Below, piece by piece: positions 42,325 to 53,520 of a stretch of 57,361 bases of DNA (positions within the stretch are counted from its first letter, which is position 1; each line of letters opens with the position of its first letter). The notes beneath the pieces were generated by a model. That model saw only the letters and a program-made list of their open reading frames with translations. It was not told where the DNA came from and searched no databases. A program made the position numbers and the translations under genes. Origin of the DNA: Bacteroidales bacterium (lineage in GTDB: Bacteria > Bacteroidota > Bacteroidia > Bacteroidales > Marinilabiliaceae); assembly GCA_024401355.1 (NCBI GenBank), contig JAKSLF010000017.1, forward strand, positions 1-57,361, in the 5' to 3' direction.

Positions 42325-44931
42325 ATGAAACGCGTATTAGATATAGTTTGTCTGTTTTTAGTGGTTGCATTTGTGTGCCTTAATGCAGATGCTGCGCCAG
42401 GAAACACAAAAACATTTGTTCCGAAGAATGGTGACTGGAATGTTGCCGATAACTGGCAGCCTAAAGGAGTTCCCGGAAGAGGGGATGTAGTTATTATCCC
42501 TTCTGGAGCAAGTGTGACATGTAGTTATAGTGATGGTGGAATTAATTACATTACCGTAGAGAACGGTGCAACTGTTGTTTTCAGTGGTGCGCTGACAATA
42601 GGTGATTCTCATGGCGGAATGACCGTGAATGGAAATGTTACGGTCAATGGGACATTGACGTGTGACCCTTTGAATATTGGTGAAACAGGTAAGGTCGTTT
42701 GTGAAAGCAACATTGAGATAGGTAATTCTCATGGCGGTTTGGTGGTAGATGGATATCTAAAATCGAAAAATGGTATCAGATGTGCACCTCTCTCTGTTGG
42801 TGAGAATGGCGAGATTGACTGTGGGGGTGATCTTACAGTCAATAATGGAAGTGCAAATCAGGGACCTACAGGAAGTGGTGTGTGCGATATAAAGGGCAAT
42901 GTGTCTGTTTCTGGTAATCTTGGTTGTGGCTCGCTATTAGTTAATCAGGGATCTTCGTTGAAAGTGAGCGGAAGTGCAGAGATTAATAATGGCAATAATC
43001 AGAATAAAAACTTTCCAGGTGAGCTTGTTCTTGGAGGTGATGTCGAGATAGGTGGCTCTTTGAAGGCAGGTGACTTGTCTATAACAGACGGAAGTGGTGC
43101 AACGATAGATTTTGGTGATATCAATATTAATTATGATACTGAAGCGACAAAGAAAATATTAACTTTACTTGAAAATGCTGGTGCATACAGGGCTGCAAAA
43201 GAATACACATGGAAAGGTAGTGTGTCAAATGACTGGTTCGATGTGAGAAACTGGCAAGTTAATGGTGCAGTTGCTCAGTCATTGCCTGCAATTTCTGATA
43301 AGATTTATATTGACGACTCTTCGTTGAAATCACCAGTAATAACGTCCAAAACAAAAGTTGCTTTGGGTAAGCAGGTGTTTATTATGGGTGACAATAGAAC
43401 ATTGACAATAGAACCTGGAGCGTCTTTGTATGCCAAGTATTTGTATGTTGAACGTGATAGTCGTGAAGGTGTTTTGACCATAAATCACAGATATGATGCA
43501 ATGGCCTCTTTAAGGTTGTATTCGGGTCGTGTTATTGTTGGTAGTAGATATTATATAAGTAATAATGAATACAAGAAGGTAAGGGTTAATAAGACCTTGT
43601 TGACTGGTGTTACTTATTATTTAGGCTCTGCGACAAGTGAAGGGAACTTTACTGGTTTTAATAATTTGAATGCTACGAACAGGAAGAACTATGATGATCT
43701 CTATTCGTATGACGTCGCTACAGAGGTTTATACTAGGTCTAATAAACTCAGTATGACCAAGGGTGGCTCTGCATATTTATATTGGAAGATAGATTCGGAC
43801 AATGATACACATTCAGAGAGGACCATTAGTCAGGTTGGCTCTATTCAGAATTGCGATGAGAATGTAACGGTTTATACGAATTCATACAAGGATGGCGATT
43901 TCGGTTGGAATCTTATTGCTAATCCATACCAGTTCAGTTTCCCATTGAGCTCTGGCGATCAATTCTTGAGAAAGGACATTGAGTCGGTATATTTTAGAAG
44001 GTATAAAAACGGGAAATACGAATCAGTAGTGTATAATTTTGCTACTGGAGTCTCGGTTCCAAATACTGTCGGCTCTGATGAGTTGTATATTGCTCCTCAG
44101 CAGGGATTCTTTGTTAAAGCGTATGACGGTATGTTCTTCAAGTTTGTGCCATCACATGTGGCTTCAGGTTCGACTGAGTTGATGAATACAACATTGAAGT
44201 CGTCTAGCGTTAATGATGACGTCCTCTACCTCTCTCTCAATAGCGACAAGAACGGTGAAGACCAGACCGCTCTCGTGTTCCGAGATGGTGGTACGTTGAA
44301 CGCCAATCCTGTTGATGCCAACAAGAAGATGGAGAGCGTCAAGAACAACCAGATCTATCTTATGAAGGACGACGCTGAGTATGCTATAGGTTTCTATCCT
44401 GAGATGAAGAATGTCTTTGATGAGGTTCTTCCGCTTGGTGTGATAGTTGCACAGGGCTCATCGGTGGCAACAATTAAGGCGTTGAACCTTGATGAGTTTG
44501 CATCTGACGCTGACGTCTACTTATATGATATAGAGAACAACGAGTCATATAATATGCGTGAGCAGGAATCTGTGGATTTCGCAGTAGAATCGGGCAAGCG
44601 TATAGAAGGCCGATTTGCCATTGGAATTAAGTCGAACAAGAGTCTTGAGGCAGAAGGTGAGACTGAGGAAGGCACGATGACTGGAGTTAAGGAAAACTCT
44701 AATGATGTTGCAATTCTTGTCGCAGGTGAGGCAAATGGTGCAAAAGTATCGCTTGTCGGTGCAGAGAAAGCAACGGTTAATGTTTATGACTTGGCAGGTC
44801 GTCTTGTCGTAAAGTCGGAGATTGGTCAGGGAGAAAACCACGTGGTATTTGGTCAAGTAGGTGGATTCTATCTCGTAGAAGTTGTTGCAGGAAATGTGAC
44901 AAAAAGTGCAAAGATTGCCATTAAAGAATAA
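42325..44931 (+). CDS. Large cell-surface repeat protein secreted by the type IX system
   Basis: An 868-residue protein with signal peptide (MKRVLDIVCLFLVVAFVCLNADAA). The first part has a module GDWNVADNW...GRGDVVIIPSGASV followed by four degenerate repeats of about 40-50 residues (about 42586-43110, with GDSHGG, GNSHGG and CxPLxxGExGxxxC) that look like a beta-helix. A second W-x-G...DVRNWQVNGAV...DKIYIDDSS module starts near residue 293. The C-terminal 75 residues form a T9SS type A sorting domain (VYDLAGRLVVKSE, GGFYLVEVVAG, KSAKIAIKE), so it is exported and anchored or released by the Por system. Ligand unknown. Confidence 0.85.
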   Translation: MKRVLDIVCLFLVVAFVCLNADAAPGNTKTFVPKNGDWNVADNWQPKGVPGRGDVVIIPSGASVTCSYSDGGINYITVENGATVVFSGALTIGDSHGGMTVNGNVTVNGTLTCDPLNIGETGKVVCESNIEIGNSHGGLVVDGYLKSKNGIRCAPLSVGENGEIDCGGDLTVNNGSANQGPTGSGVCDIKGNVSVSGNLGCGSLLVNQGSSLKVSGSAEINNGNNQNKNFPGELVLGGDVEIGGSLKAGDLSITDGSGATIDFGDININYDTEATKKILTLLENAGAYRAAKEYTWKGSVSNDWFDVRNWQVNGAVAQSLPAISDKIYIDDSSLKSPVITSKTKVALGKQVFIMGDNRTLTIEPGASLYAKYLYVERDSREGVLTINHRYDAMASLRLYSGRVIVGSRYYISNNEYKKVRVNKTLLTGVTYYLGSATSEGNFTGFNNLNATNRKNYDDLYSYDVATEVYTRSNKLSMTKGGSAYLYWKIDSDNDTHSERTISQVGSIQNCDENVTVYTNSYKDGDFGWNLIANPYQFSFPLSSGDQFLRKDIESVYFRRYKNGKYESVVYNFATGVSVPNTVGSDELYIAPQQGFFVKAYDGMFFKFVPSHVASGSTELMNTTLKSSSVNDDVLYLSLNSDKNGEDQTALVFRDGGTLNANPVDANKKMESVKNNQIYLMKDDAEYAIGFYPEMKNVFDEVLPLGVIVAQGSSVATIKALNLDEFASDADVYLYDIENNESYNMREQESVDFAVESGKRIEGRFAIGIKSNKSLEAEGETEEGTMTGVKENSNDVAILVAGEANGAKVSLVGAEKATVNVYDLAGRLVVKSEIGQGENHVVFGQVGGFYLVEVVAGNVTKSAKIAIKE

Positions 44932-45028
44932 GGTGATTGAAGTAAAATAATGAAGTTCCACGGCCAGGAATGGTCTGGACCTGATATAAAAAATGATGTT
45001 AAAAGTGAGGGAGTTACGTCTAACTTCC

Positions 45029-45059
45029 TTGCTTTTAATGTTTTTATTATATATCTTTG
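45029..45059 (+). promoter_or_regulatory. Promoter of the str/S10 ribosomal cluster
   Basis: TTG at 45029-45031 and TATCTTTG at 45052-45059, 20 bases apart. About 90 bases of leader precede rpsL. No other clear promoter is seen before the end of the window, so much of the ribosomal cluster may depend on it. Confidence 0.65.
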
Positions 45060-45156
45060 CAGAAGAAAGTCCATATAGTGTCTGTTCGTGAAGTGTAAAA
45101 ACTTGAGCGTCAGGCAGATATGGTTAATAGGTTAAAATTTATATAGTTAAAAAGAA

Positions 45157-45552
45157 ATGCCAACAATTCAGCAGTTAGTACGTAAAGGACGCGCTAAACT
45201 CGAGGACAAGAGCAAATCGCCAGCTCTTGGATCATGTCCTCAGAAGAGAGGTGTTTGTGTACGTGTTTACACTACAACACCTAAGAAGCCTAACTCGGCA
45301 ATGCGTAAGGTTGCCCGTGTTCGCTTGACAAACGGTAAGGAAGTGAATGCTTACATCCCAGGTGAGGGTCACAACCTCCAGGAGCACTCAATCGTGCTTG
45401 TTCGTGGTGGTCGTGTAAAGGACCTTCCAGGTGTACGTTATCACCTCGTTCGTGGTACACTTGATGCATCAGGTGTTGATGGTCGTAATCAGCGTCGTTC
45501 TAAGTACGGCACTAAGCGTCCAAAGGCTGGTAAGACAGCAGCAAAGAAGTAA
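45157..45552 (+). CDS. rpsL: Ribosomal protein S12
   Basis: A 131-residue decoding-centre protein. The loops [12 protein letters not shown] and [13 protein letters not shown] hold Lys43 and Lys88, the residues whose change gives streptomycin resistance; both are wild type. First gene of the str part. A 117-base gap without visible signals separates it from rpsG. Confidence 0.98.
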   Translation: MPTIQQLVRKGRAKLEDKSKSPALGSCPQKRGVCVRVYTTTPKKPNSAMRKVARVRLTNGKEVNAYIPGEGHNLQEHSIVLVRGGRVKDLPGVRYHLVRGTLDASGVDGRNQRRSKYGTKRPKAGKTAAKK

Positions 45553-45669
45553 TTAAAAGAAATTAGTTTTGGCGAGTTTTGTTTATTGTTGTAGATTGGT
45601 TGAGTAAATGACGTGAGTCGTTGAAGACTGAAACAGCTGATAAAGAAAACTGATAAACAAAAAAAGAAA

Positions 45670-46146
45670 ATGAGAAAAGCAAAACCAAAGAAGAGAGTAA
45701 TTCTTCCAGACCCAAAGTTTGGAGATGTTTTGGTAACACAGTTCGTTAACAACCTTATGGTTGACGGCAAGAAGTCGATAGCATTCGGCATCCTTTATGA
45801 TGCGCTTGATCAGGTTGCAGTAAAGGCAGAGAAAGAAGGCAAGCCAGCTCTTGAGTATTTCAAGAAGGCATTGGAGAACATCACTCCATCAGTAGAGGTA
45901 AAGAGCCGTCGTGTAGGTGGTGCTACTTTCCAGGTTCCTACTGAGATCCGTCCTGAGCGTAAGACTTCGTTGTCTATCAAGAATATGATTCTCTTCTCTC
46001 GTAAGCGTTCTGGCCACTCAATGGCAGACAAGCTTGCGGCTGAGATTGTTGCAGCATATAACAATGAAGGTGCAGCCTTCAAGAAGAAGGAAGATATGCA
46101 CAAGATGGCAGAGGCTAACCGTGCATTCGCTCACTTCAGATTTTAA
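45670..46146 (+). CDS. rpsG: Ribosomal protein S7
   Basis: A 158-residue 30S head-assembly protein, with [32 protein letters not shown] and [22 protein letters not shown] typical of the family. It nucleates folding of the 16S 3' major domain. fusA follows after 19 bases. Confidence 0.98.
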   Translation: MRKAKPKKRVILPDPKFGDVLVTQFVNNLMVDGKKSIAFGILYDALDQVAVKAEKEGKPALEYFKKALENITPSVEVKSRRVGGATFQVPTEIRPERKTSLSIKNMILFSRKRSGHSMADKLAAEIVAAYNNEGAAFKKKEDMHKMAEANRAFAHFRF

Positions 46147-46165
46147 CTTATAAGATATAAAGATT

Positions 46166-48271
46166 ATGGCAGATTTGCATTTGACCCGCAATATCGGTAT
46201 CATGGCGCATATCGATGCAGGCAAGACTACGACTACAGAGCGTATCTTGTTCTACACTGGTATTACTCACAAGATCGGTGAGGTACACGATGGTGCAGCT
46301 ACTATGGACTGGATGGAGCAGGAGCAGGAGCGTGGTATCACAATTACTTCAGCTGCTGTTACTACAAACTGGAAATATAAGGATAAGAACTACAAGATCA
46401 ACATCATCGATACTCCGGGCCACGTTGACTTCACTGTAGAGGTTGAACGTTCACTCCGTATCCTTGATGGCGCTGTTGCTCTTTACTGTGCAGTAGGTGG
46501 TGTTCAGCCACAGTCTGAAACAGTATGGCGTCAGGCTAGCAAGTATGGTGTTCCTCGTATCTGCTTCGTGAACAAGATGGACCGTTCAGGTGCAAACTTC
46601 TTCGAAGTAGTACGTCAGATTAAGGAGGTTCTCCATGCTAACCCTGTACCAGTGGTTATTCCAATTGGTGCTGAGGAGACTTTCGAGGGTGTTGTTGACT
46701 TGACAACAATGACAGAGATCGTATGGTCTGACCATGCTGACCTCGGTTCTACATTCGAGCATCGTCCAATCCGTGAGAGCCTTGTTGCTGAGGCTGAGGA
46801 GTGGCGTGCTAAGCTCGTTGAGGCTGTAGCTGAGAGCGATGAGGCCCTTCTTGATAAGTTCATGGAGGATCCAAACTCAATCACTGAGGAGGAGATTTTG
46901 AATGCACTCCGCATCTCTACAATCAATCAGACAATCAACCCTGTACTCTGCGGTTCTTCATTCCGCAACAAGGGTGTTCAGCGTCTTCTTGATGCAGTTT
47001 GCTCGTTCCTTCCATCTCCAATGGATATCCCACCAGTTGAGGGTACAGATCCAAACACTGGTGACACAGTTACTCGTGAGCATTCAGAGAACGAGAAGCT
47101 TGCTTCTCTCGCATTTAAGATTGCAACTGACCCATTCGTAGGCCGTCTCGCATTTATCCGTGTTTACTCGGGTAACCTTGAGGCTGGTTCATACGTATTG
47201 AATACTAGATCTGGTAACAAGGAGCGTATCTCTCGTTTGTACCAGATGAAGTCAAATACTCAGATCCCTAAGGATGTAATCGGTGCTGGTGATATCGGTG
47301 CTGCTGTAGGTTTCAAGGATATCAAGACAGGTGATACTCTCTGCGCAGAGGATGCTCCTATCGTACTTGAGTCTATGGAGTTCCCAGAGCCTGTGATCGG
47401 TGTGTCTGTAGAGCCTAAGACTCAGAAGGATAACGAGAAGATGATTGCAGCCCTCCTTAAGCTTGCTGAAGAGGACCCAACATTCCGTTTCCACACTGAC
47501 GAAGAGACTGGCCAGACAGTTATCGAGGGTATGGGTGAGCTTCACCTCGATATCATTATCGACCGTATGAAGCGTGAGTTCAAGGTTGAATGTAACCAGG
47601 GCAAGCCTCAGGTTTCTTACCGCGAGTCGTTCAACGGTACTGTTGAGCACCGTGAGGTATTCAAGAAGCAGACAGGTGGCCGTGGTAAGTTCGCTGATAT
47701 CATCGTTCGCATCAGCCCAGCTGACGAGGGCAAGACTGGTCTCCAGTTCGTTAACGAGGTGAAGGGTGGTAACGTACCTAAGGAATTCGTTCCAGCTGTT
47801 GAGTCTGGTTTCAAGGAGGCTATGAAGAATGGTGTACTTGCTGGTTATGAGGTTGAAAGCATGAAGGTGGTTCTTCTCGATGGTTCATTCCACCCAGTCG
47901 ACTCTGATGCACTTTCATTCGAACTTGCAGCACGTCAGGCATTCAAGGAGGCTACTGCTAAGGCTAAGCCAGTTCTCCTCGAGCCTATCATGAAGGTTGA
48001 GGTTGTTACTCCAGATGATTACATGGGTGATATCATCGGTGACTTGAACAAGCGTCGTGGCCAGATCGAAGGTCAGGAGCACAAGAATGGTGCATTGGTT
48101 ATCAAGGCTAAGGTGCCATTGGCAGAGTTGTTCGGTTACGTAACAATTCTCCGTACAATATCTTCTGGTCGTGCAACTCAGTCAATGGAGTTCTGCGAGT
48201 ACGCAGAGGTTCCACGTCAGATTGCTAAGGAAGTATTGAAGGAGGTTAAGGGCCGTGAGGACCTTATCTAA
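46166..48271 (+). CDS. fusA: Elongation factor G
   Basis: GTPase that drives translocation on the ribosome. The 701-residue chain has P loop AHIDAGKT (14-21), switch [15 protein letters not shown], then domains II-V; GERGITI is present as [10 protein letters not shown]. tuf, next to fusA in many bacteria, is absent; a conspicuous hairpin and then rpsJ follow. Confidence 0.97.
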   Translation: MADLHLTRNIGIMAHIDAGKTTTTERILFYTGITHKIGEVHDGAATMDWMEQEQERGITITSAAVTTNWKYKDKNYKINIIDTPGHVDFTVEVERSLRILDGAVALYCAVGGVQPQSETVWRQASKYGVPRICFVNKMDRSGANFFEVVRQIKEVLHANPVPVVIPIGAEETFEGVVDLTTMTEIVWSDHADLGSTFEHRPIRESLVAEAEEWRAKLVEAVAESDEALLDKFMEDPNSITEEEILNALRISTINQTINPVLCGSSFRNKGVQRLLDAVCSFLPSPMDIPPVEGTDPNTGDTVTREHSENEKLASLAFKIATDPFVGRLAFIRVYSGNLEAGSYVLNTRSGNKERISRLYQMKSNTQIPKDVIGAGDIGAAVGFKDIKTGDTLCAEDAPIVLESMEFPEPVIGVSVEPKTQKDNEKMIAALLKLAEEDPTFRFHTDEETGQTVIEGMGELHLDIIIDRMKREFKVECNQGKPQVSYRESFNGTVEHREVFKKQTGGRGKFADIIVRISPADEGKTGLQFVNEVKGGNVPKEFVPAVESGFKEAMKNGVLAGYEVESMKVVLLDGSFHPVDSDALSFELAARQAFKEATAKAKPVLLEPIMKVEVVTPDDYMGDIIGDLNKRRGQIEGQEHKNGALVIKAKVPLAELFGYVTILRTISSGRATQSMEFCEYAEVPRQIAKEVLKEVKGREDLI

Positions 48272-48276
48272 TAAAT

Positions 48277-48326
48277 AAAAAAAAGGTAGCGGGTTAGCGA
48301 ATGACTCTTAATCCGCTACCTATTTA
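48277..48326. terminator. Strong hairpin between fusA and rpsJ
   Basis: A 12-bp stem, GGTAGCGGGTTA (48285-48296) with TAATCCGCTACC (48309-48320, one G-U), loop of 12 bases, preceded by eight A and followed by TATTT. It may be a partial terminator or processing site that splits the str and S10 parts. Confidence 0.65.
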
Positions 48327-48351
48327 AAATAAGTACTAATTAAAAAACAAA

Positions 48352-48657
48352 ATGAGTCAGAAAATTAGAATTAAGCTTAAGTCTTATGACCACAACTTGG
48401 TTGACAAGTCAGCCGAGAAGATCGTAAAGACAGTAAAGAGCACAGGTGCAGTAGTAAGTGGTCCTATTCCACTGCCAACTCACAAGCGTATCTTCACTAT
48501 CCTTCGTTCGACATTCGTTAACAAGAAGTCGCGCGAGCAGTTCCAGCTCTCTTCGTACAAGCGTCTTATCGACATCTACAGCTCGACATCAAAGACAATT
48601 GACGCCCTCATGAAGCTTGAGTTGCCTAGCGGCGTTGAAGTTGAGATCAAGGTGTAA
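48352..48657 (+). CDS. rpsJ: Ribosomal protein S10
   Basis: A 101-residue 30S protein; [21 protein letters not shown] and [17 protein letters not shown] are the family landmarks, and it also serves NusB-dependent antitermination. First gene of the S10 group, just after the fusA-rpsJ hairpin. Confidence 0.98.
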   Translation: MSQKIRIKLKSYDHNLVDKSAEKIVKTVKSTGAVVSGPIPLPTHKRIFTILRSTFVNKKSREQFQLSSYKRLIDIYSSTSKTIDALMKLELPSGVEVEIKV

Positions 48658-48722
48658 TTTCCTTGTCAGACGAGTTAAGGTTATAAAGAAAAGAACAATT
48701 CAATTTTTTAAAAATTAAAGCA

Positions 48723-49340
48723 ATGCCAGGATTAATTGGAAAGAAAATCGGAATGACATCCGTTTTCAGTGCCGAGGGTAAGAGCATACCATGCACTGTT
48801 ATCGAAGCTGGCCCTTGCCATGTTACGCAGGTAAAGACTGTCGCAACCGATGGCTACGAAGCTGTACAGCTCGCATTTGACGAGAAGAAGGAGAAAAGCT
48901 CAACTGCTCCTGAACTCGGTCACTTCAAGAAGGCAGGAGTTGCTCCTGCACGTAAGTTGGTTGAGTTCTCAGGTTTTGAGACTGAACTTAACCTTGGAGA
49001 TGTAGTTGATGTTAACATCATCGAAGAAGATTCGTTCGTTGACATCGTCGGCATCTCAAAGGGTAAAGGTTTCCAGGGTGTTGTTGGCCGTCATGGTTTT
49101 GGTGGTGTAGGTTGCCAGACACATGGTCAGCACAACCGCTTGAGAGCTCCTGGATCTGTTGGCGCATCTTCTTATCCTTCACGTGTGTTCAAGGGTATGA
49201 GAATGGCTGGCCGCACTGGTGGCGATCGTGTAAAGGTTGAAAACCTTAGAGTTATTAAAGTTATCCCAGAGAGCAACCTTATCGTAGTTAAGGGATCTGT
49301 TCCAGGATGCAAGGGTTCATACTTAATTATTGAGAAATAA
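48723..49340 (+). CDS. rplC: Ribosomal protein L3
   Basis: A 205-residue 50S protein near the peptidyl-transferase centre: [15 protein letters not shown] at the start, [15 protein letters not shown] and the long W-less finger loop ([20 protein letters not shown]). Its stop overlaps the rplD start (TAATG), so they are translationally coupled. Confidence 0.98.
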   Translation: MPGLIGKKIGMTSVFSAEGKSIPCTVIEAGPCHVTQVKTVATDGYEAVQLAFDEKKEKSSTAPELGHFKKAGVAPARKLVEFSGFETELNLGDVVDVNIIEEDSFVDIVGISKGKGFQGVVGRHGFGGVGCQTHGQHNRLRAPGSVGASSYPSRVFKGMRMAGRTGGDRVKVENLRVIKVIPESNLIVVKGSVPGCKGSYLIIEK

Positions 49341-49972
49341 TGGAACTGAGCGTATTAAATAAGGAAGGTAAGGAAACCGGTAAGAAGGTCGTATTGCCAG
49401 AGGCAGTATTCGGAATAGAGCCAAGCGACCACGCTATTTATCTTGATGTAAAGCAGTTCTTGGCTAACAACCGTCAGGGTACACACAAGGCAAAAGAGCG
49501 TGCAGAGAACTCTCACTCAACTCGCAAGATTAAGAAGCAGAAGGGTACAGGTGGTGCACGTGCAGGTTCATTGAAGTCACCAGTATTCGTTGGCGGTGGT
49601 CGCGTATTCGGTCCACGTCCACGCAACTACTCTTTCAAGTTGAATAAGAAGGTAAAGCAGCTCGCTCGTTTGTCAGCTCTTTCATACAAGGCACAGGAGC
49701 AGTCAATCGTAGTTGTTGAAGACTTCACTTTCGAGTCTCCAAAGACTAAGGAGTTCGTAGCATTCAAGAAGAACATCAACATCGCTGAGGGCGCACGCTC
49801 TCTCGTAGTTCTTCCAGATTATGATCAGAACTTCTATCTTTCAGCTCGCAACGTACAGCGCAGTGAGGTGACAGTTACTTCTGATCTCAACACATACGAT
49901 GTGATGAAGGCTAAGACTCTTGTGTTGTTCGAAAGCACAATTGAGCAATTTAACAACCTTGTAAATGCATAA
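49340..49972 (+). CDS. rplD: Ribosomal protein L4
   Basis: A 210-residue 50S exit-tunnel protein with [14 protein letters not shown], the extended loop [23 protein letters not shown], and a globular C-terminal domain. In E. coli L4 represses the S10 operon; no equivalent leader is recognisable here. Confidence 0.97.
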   Translation: MELSVLNKEGKETGKKVVLPEAVFGIEPSDHAIYLDVKQFLANNRQGTHKAKERAENSHSTRKIKKQKGTGGARAGSLKSPVFVGGGRVFGPRPRNYSFKLNKKVKQLARLSALSYKAQEQSIVVVEDFTFESPKTKEFVAFKKNINIAEGARSLVVLPDYDQNFYLSARNVQRSEVTVTSDLNTYDVMKAKTLVLFESTIEQFNNLVNA

Positions 49973-49985
49973 GGAGGAATAAAGA

Positions 49986-50279
49986 ATGGGCATAATAGTT
50001 AAGCCTCTGGTTACAGAGAAGCAGACAAAGATAACCGAGAAGTTCGGCAATCGTTATGGTTTCGTTGTCCTCCGTACAGCGGACAAGGCAGAGATCAAGA
50101 AGGAAATCGAGGAACTTTATGACGTTAAGGTTGTAAAGATTAACACTATGATTGTTCCTGCAAAGCGTAAGAGCCGTTACACAAAGGCTGGTGTAATTGA
50201 AGGTCGTGTTCCTTCATACAAGAAGGCCATTGTGACATTGGCAGAAGGCCAGACAATTGATTTTTATAGCAATATCTAA
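49986..50279 (+). CDS. rplW: Ribosomal protein L23
   Basis: A 97-residue 50S exit-site protein, docking site for trigger factor (tig at 8875) and [21 protein letters not shown] and [27 protein letters not shown] at 49973-49977 lies 8 bases before the ATG, one of few strong Shine-Dalgarno sites in the window. Confidence 0.97.
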   Translation: MGIIVKPLVTEKQTKITEKFGNRYGFVVLRTADKAEIKKEIEELYDVKVVKINTMIVPAKRKSRYTKAGVIEGRVPSYKKAIVTLAEGQTIDFYSNI

Positions 50280-50287
50280 TAAAAGAA

Positions 50288-51112
50288 ATGGCAGTTAGAA
50301 AGTTGAAGCCCGTAACACCGGGGCAGCGTAACAAAGTTATTGGAACGTTTGATACGATTACGTCAACGACTCCAGAAAAGTCTTTGTTGAGACCATTAAA
50401 GAAGACAGGTGGTCGCAACAACACCGGTAAGATGACAATGCGTTATATTGGCGGTGGACACAAGAGAAAGTACAGAGTAATCGACTTCAAGAGATTGAAG
50501 GACGGTGTGCCAGCAAAGGTAGATTCTATTCAGTACGATCCGAATAGAACAGCTCGCATAGCTTTGTTGGTTTACGAGGATGGTGAGAAGAGTTACATTC
50601 TCGCTCCAAATGGTCTCCAGGTAGGTCAGACAGTTGAGTCAGGTGCAGGTGTTGCTCCAGAAGTAGGCAATGCACTTCCTCTCAGTGACATTCCTGTAGG
50701 TACTATTATCCATAACATCGAGCTCCGTCCAGGACAGGGTGGTATTATGGCACGTAGTGCAGGCACATTTGCTCAGTTGGCCGGCCGTGATGGCGGTTAT
50801 GCAATTATCAAGTTGCCTTCAGGTGAAACTCGCCGAGTTTTGGTTACTTGCCGTGCTACAGTTGGTGTAGTAAGCAACTCTGACCACGCTCTTGAGAAGG
50901 CTGGTAAGGCAGGTCATTCAAGATGGTTGGGTCGTCGTCCACGCAACCGTGGTGTTGTAATGAACCCAGTTGATCACCCAATGGGTGGTGGTGAAGGTCG
51001 TGCTTCAGGTGGTCATCCACGTTCACGCAAGGGTCTTTTGGCTAAGGGCTACAAGACACGCGCGCCTAAGAAGCAGTCTAACAAGTTCATCATTGAAAGA
51101 CGTAAAAAGTAA
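50288..51112 (+). CDS. rplB: Ribosomal protein L2
   Basis: A 274-residue core 50S protein essential for subunit joining. [14 protein letters not shown] at the start, [19 protein letters not shown], and the C-terminal [20 protein letters not shown] loop with the conserved histidines near the peptidyl-transferase centre. Confidence 0.98.
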   Translation: MAVRKLKPVTPGQRNKVIGTFDTITSTTPEKSLLRPLKKTGGRNNTGKMTMRYIGGGHKRKYRVIDFKRLKDGVPAKVDSIQYDPNRTARIALLVYEDGEKSYILAPNGLQVGQTVESGAGVAPEVGNALPLSDIPVGTIIHNIELRPGQGGIMARSAGTFAQLAGRDGGYAIIKLPSGETRRVLVTCRATVGVVSNSDHALEKAGKAGHSRWLGRRPRNRGVVMNPVDHPMGGGEGRASGGHPRSRKGLLAKGYKTRAPKKQSNKFIIERRKK

Positions 51113-51132
51113 TCGCGTAAAAAACTGACATT

Positions 51133-51402
51133 ATGAGCAGATCATTAAAAAAAGGCCCATATATTAACTTGAAGTTGGAAAAGAAGATTCTTGCCATGAA
51201 TGAGAGTGGTAAGAAATCTGTAGTGAAGACTTGGGCAAGAGCTTCCATGATTTCTCCTGATTTTGTGGGCCATACAGTTGCTGTTCACAATGGCAACAAG
51301 TTTATTCCAGTATATGTTACTGAGAATATGGTAGGCCACAAGTTGGGTGAGTTCGCTCCAACACGTACATTCCGCGGTCACAGCGGCAACCGTAAGAAGT
51401 AA
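51133..51402 (+). CDS. rpsS: Ribosomal protein S19
   Basis: An 89-residue 30S head protein: [36 protein letters not shown] and [16 protein letters not shown] match the family throughout. It sits between rplB and rplV as in other bacteria. Confidence 0.98.
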   Translation: MSRSLKKGPYINLKLEKKILAMNESGKKSVVKTWARASMISPDFVGHTVAVHNGNKFIPVYVTENMVGHKLGEFAPTRTFRGHSGNRKK

Positions 51403-51441
51403 TCCTTGCCAGGGAAATAAACTTTAAACAGAAAGATTAAA

Positions 51442-51855
51442 ATGGGCAAAAGAAAAAGAATAAGTGCAGACGCAAGAAAAGAAGCGAACAAGAGCTTGTA
51501 TTTCGCTTCGTTGCGCAATGTACCCACTTCTCCTCGTAAGATGCGCTTGGTAGCAGATATGATTCGAGGCAAGGAGGTTAATTTGGCGCTCAACATGCTT
51601 CACTTCTCTACAAAGGAAGCTGCAGGTCGCGTTGAGAAGCTTCTTCTTTCAGCAATCGATAACTGGAAGCAGAAGAACAACGGTGCAAATGTTGAGGAGG
51701 CAAACCTTTATGTAAAGACAATTTTCGTTGATTCAGCACGCATTTTGAAGCGTTTGCGTCCAGCTCCACAGGGCCGTGGTCACAGAATTCGTAAGCGTTC
51801 TAATCACGTTACATTGTTTGTTGATAGCAAAGTATCTGAAAACCAAGAAAATTAA
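51442..51855 (+). CDS. rplV: Ribosomal protein L22
   Basis: A 137-residue exit-tunnel protein: [21 protein letters not shown], then the tunnel hairpin [20 protein letters not shown], the region altered in some macrolide-resistant strains; no deletion or insertion is evident. Confidence 0.97.
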   Translation: MGKRKRISADARKEANKSLYFASLRNVPTSPRKMRLVADMIRGKEVNLALNMLHFSTKEAAGRVEKLLLSAIDNWKQKNNGANVEEANLYVKTIFVDSARILKRLRPAPQGRGHRIRKRSNHVTLFVDSKVSENQEN

Positions 51856-51866
51856 TTGCGAGCTAA

Positions 51867-52598
51867 ATGGGACAGAAAATTAATCCAATAAGCAACAGAC
51901 TTGGTATAACGAGAGGTTGGGATTCTAGCTGGTTTGGCGGCAAGAACTACGGCGACAAGATCGTAGAGGATACCAAAATCCGTAAGTACCTCAATGCTCG
52001 TTTGGCAAAAGCCAACGTCTCACGTATTGTTATTGAGCGTACATTGAAGCTCGTGACAATCACAGTATTCACTGCCCGTCCAGGCTTGATCATCGGCAAG
52101 GGCGGTCAGGAGGTTGACAAGCTGAAGGAAGAGTTAAAGAAGATAACAGATAAGGAAGTCCAGATCAACATCTTTGAGGTGAAGCGTCCGGACCTCGATG
52201 CAGTAATCGTAGCAAATAACATTGCTCGTCAGATTGAAGGCCGCGTTGCATATCGCCGCGCTATCAAGACTGCTATCGCTTCTACTATGCGTAATAACGC
52301 AGAGGGTATCAAGATTCTTATCTGCGGACGTCTTAATGGTGCCGAGATGGCACGTTCTGAGATGTTCAAGGAAGGTCGTACTCCACTTCACACATTCCGT
52401 GCAGATATCGATTACTGCCAGGCTGAAGCACTCACTAAGATGGGTATCATTGGCATCAAGGTTTGGATCTGCAAGGGTGAGGTATATGGCAAGCGTGACT
52501 TGACTCTCAACCTCGGAGGAAAGGAGACACAGGCTCCTGCAGGCAACAACTCTGGTTCGCGCAGCGACAGAGGTCCTAAGAGAAAGCAGAAGAAGTAA
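51867..52598 (+). CDS. rpsC: Ribosomal protein S3
   Basis: A 243-residue 30S protein at the mRNA entry: [20 protein letters not shown], a KH domain with [13 protein letters not shown], and a C-terminal domain; the tail ([20 protein letters not shown]) is low complexity and basic. Confidence 0.98.
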   Translation: MGQKINPISNRLGITRGWDSSWFGGKNYGDKIVEDTKIRKYLNARLAKANVSRIVIERTLKLVTITVFTARPGLIIGKGGQEVDKLKEELKKITDKEVQINIFEVKRPDLDAVIVANNIARQIEGRVAYRRAIKTAIASTMRNNAEGIKILICGRLNGAEMARSEMFKEGRTPLHTFRADIDYCQAEALTKMGIIGIKVWICKGEVYGKRDLTLNLGGKETQAPAGNNSGSRSDRGPKRKQKK

Positions 52599-52618
52599 TC
52601 ATCTTTAACTTTTGAACG

Positions 52619-53050
52619 ATGTTACAACCTAAGAAAGTAAAATTTAGAAGAGTACAGAAGGGCAAGATGAAGGGTATTGCCCATCGTGGTTCCGAGTTGG
52701 CTTTTGGTTCATTCGGTATCAAGTCTCTCCAGAGCAAGTGGATCACAGGTCGTCAGATAGAGGCTGCTCGTATAGCAGTAACACGCTATATGCAGCGTCA
52801 GGGCCAGATTTGGATCCGTATATTCCCTGATAAGCCAATCACAAAGAAGCCTCTAGATGTACGTATGGGTAAAGGTAAAGGTAACCCAGAGGGTTTTGTA
52901 GCGCCAGTTACTCCAGGCCGTATCATCATAGAGTGTGATGGTGTTCCTTTTGAGATTGCAAAGGAGGCACTTCGCTTGGCAGCGCAGAAGTTGCCAGTGA
53001 CAACCAAATTTGTAGTTCGTCGTGACTATGTTGAATCTTCTAACATCTAA
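52619..53050 (+). CDS. rplP: Ribosomal protein L16
   Basis: A 143-residue 50S protein contacting the A-site t[41 protein letters not shown] and [16 protein letters not shown]. Complete and family-like. Confidence 0.98.
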   Translation: MLQPKKVKFRRVQKGKMKGIAHRGSELAFGSFGIKSLQSKWITGRQIEAARIAVTRYMQRQGQIWIRIFPDKPITKKPLDVRMGKGKGNPEGFVAPVTPGRIIIECDGVPFEIAKEALRLAAQKLPVTTKFVVRRDYVESSNI

Positions 53051-53055
53051 TATCA

Positions 53056-53256
53056 ATGAAAGCATCAGAGATAAAGGGCTTAACAATAGCAGAGATCGAA
53101 GAAAAGGTAGCTTCGGCTCGTGCTGAGCTTCAGAAGTTGGAGTTGGCTCACGTGGTAACACCTATAGAGAATCCGATGAAGATTCGTCAGACACGTCGTG
53201 ACATTGCACGAATGCTGACCATCTTGAGCGCTAAGAAGAACTCAGAAAACAAGTAA
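53056..53256 (+). CDS. rpmC: Ribosomal protein L29
   Basis: A 66-residue helical hairpin protein at the tunnel exit: [20 protein letters not shown] and [19 protein letters not shown]. It starts 5 bases after rplP and ends 4 before rpsQ. Confidence 0.96.
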   Translation: MKASEIKGLTIAEIEEKVASARAELQKLELAHVVTPIENPMKIRQTRRDIARMLTILSAKKNSENK

Positions 53257-53260
53257 GAAG

Positions 53261-53518
53261 ATGGAAGAAAGAAATTCAAGAAAGGAACGTCAGGGCGTTG
53301 TCATCAGCGAAAAGATGGATAAGACCGTTGTAGTAGCTGTTGAGATACGTGAGAAGCACCCGATATACGGTAAGTTCGTTATGAAGACGAAGAAGTTCCA
53401 CGTACACGACGAGAAGAATGACGCTCATGAGGGTGATACTGTCCGTATTATGGAGACTCGTCCTCTCAGCAAAACTAAGCGTTGGAGAATAGTAGAAATC
53501 ATTGAAAGGGCTAAGTAA
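53261..53518 (+). CDS. rpsQ: Ribosomal protein S17
   Basis: An 85-residue OB-fold 30S protein: [40 protein letters not shown] and [16 protein letters not shown]. Complete. Confidence 0.97.
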   Translation: MEERNSRKERQGVVISEKMDKTVVVAVEIREKHPIYGKFVMKTKKFHVHDEKNDAHEGDTVRIMETRPLSKTKRWRIVEIIERAK

Positions 53519-53520
53519 TC

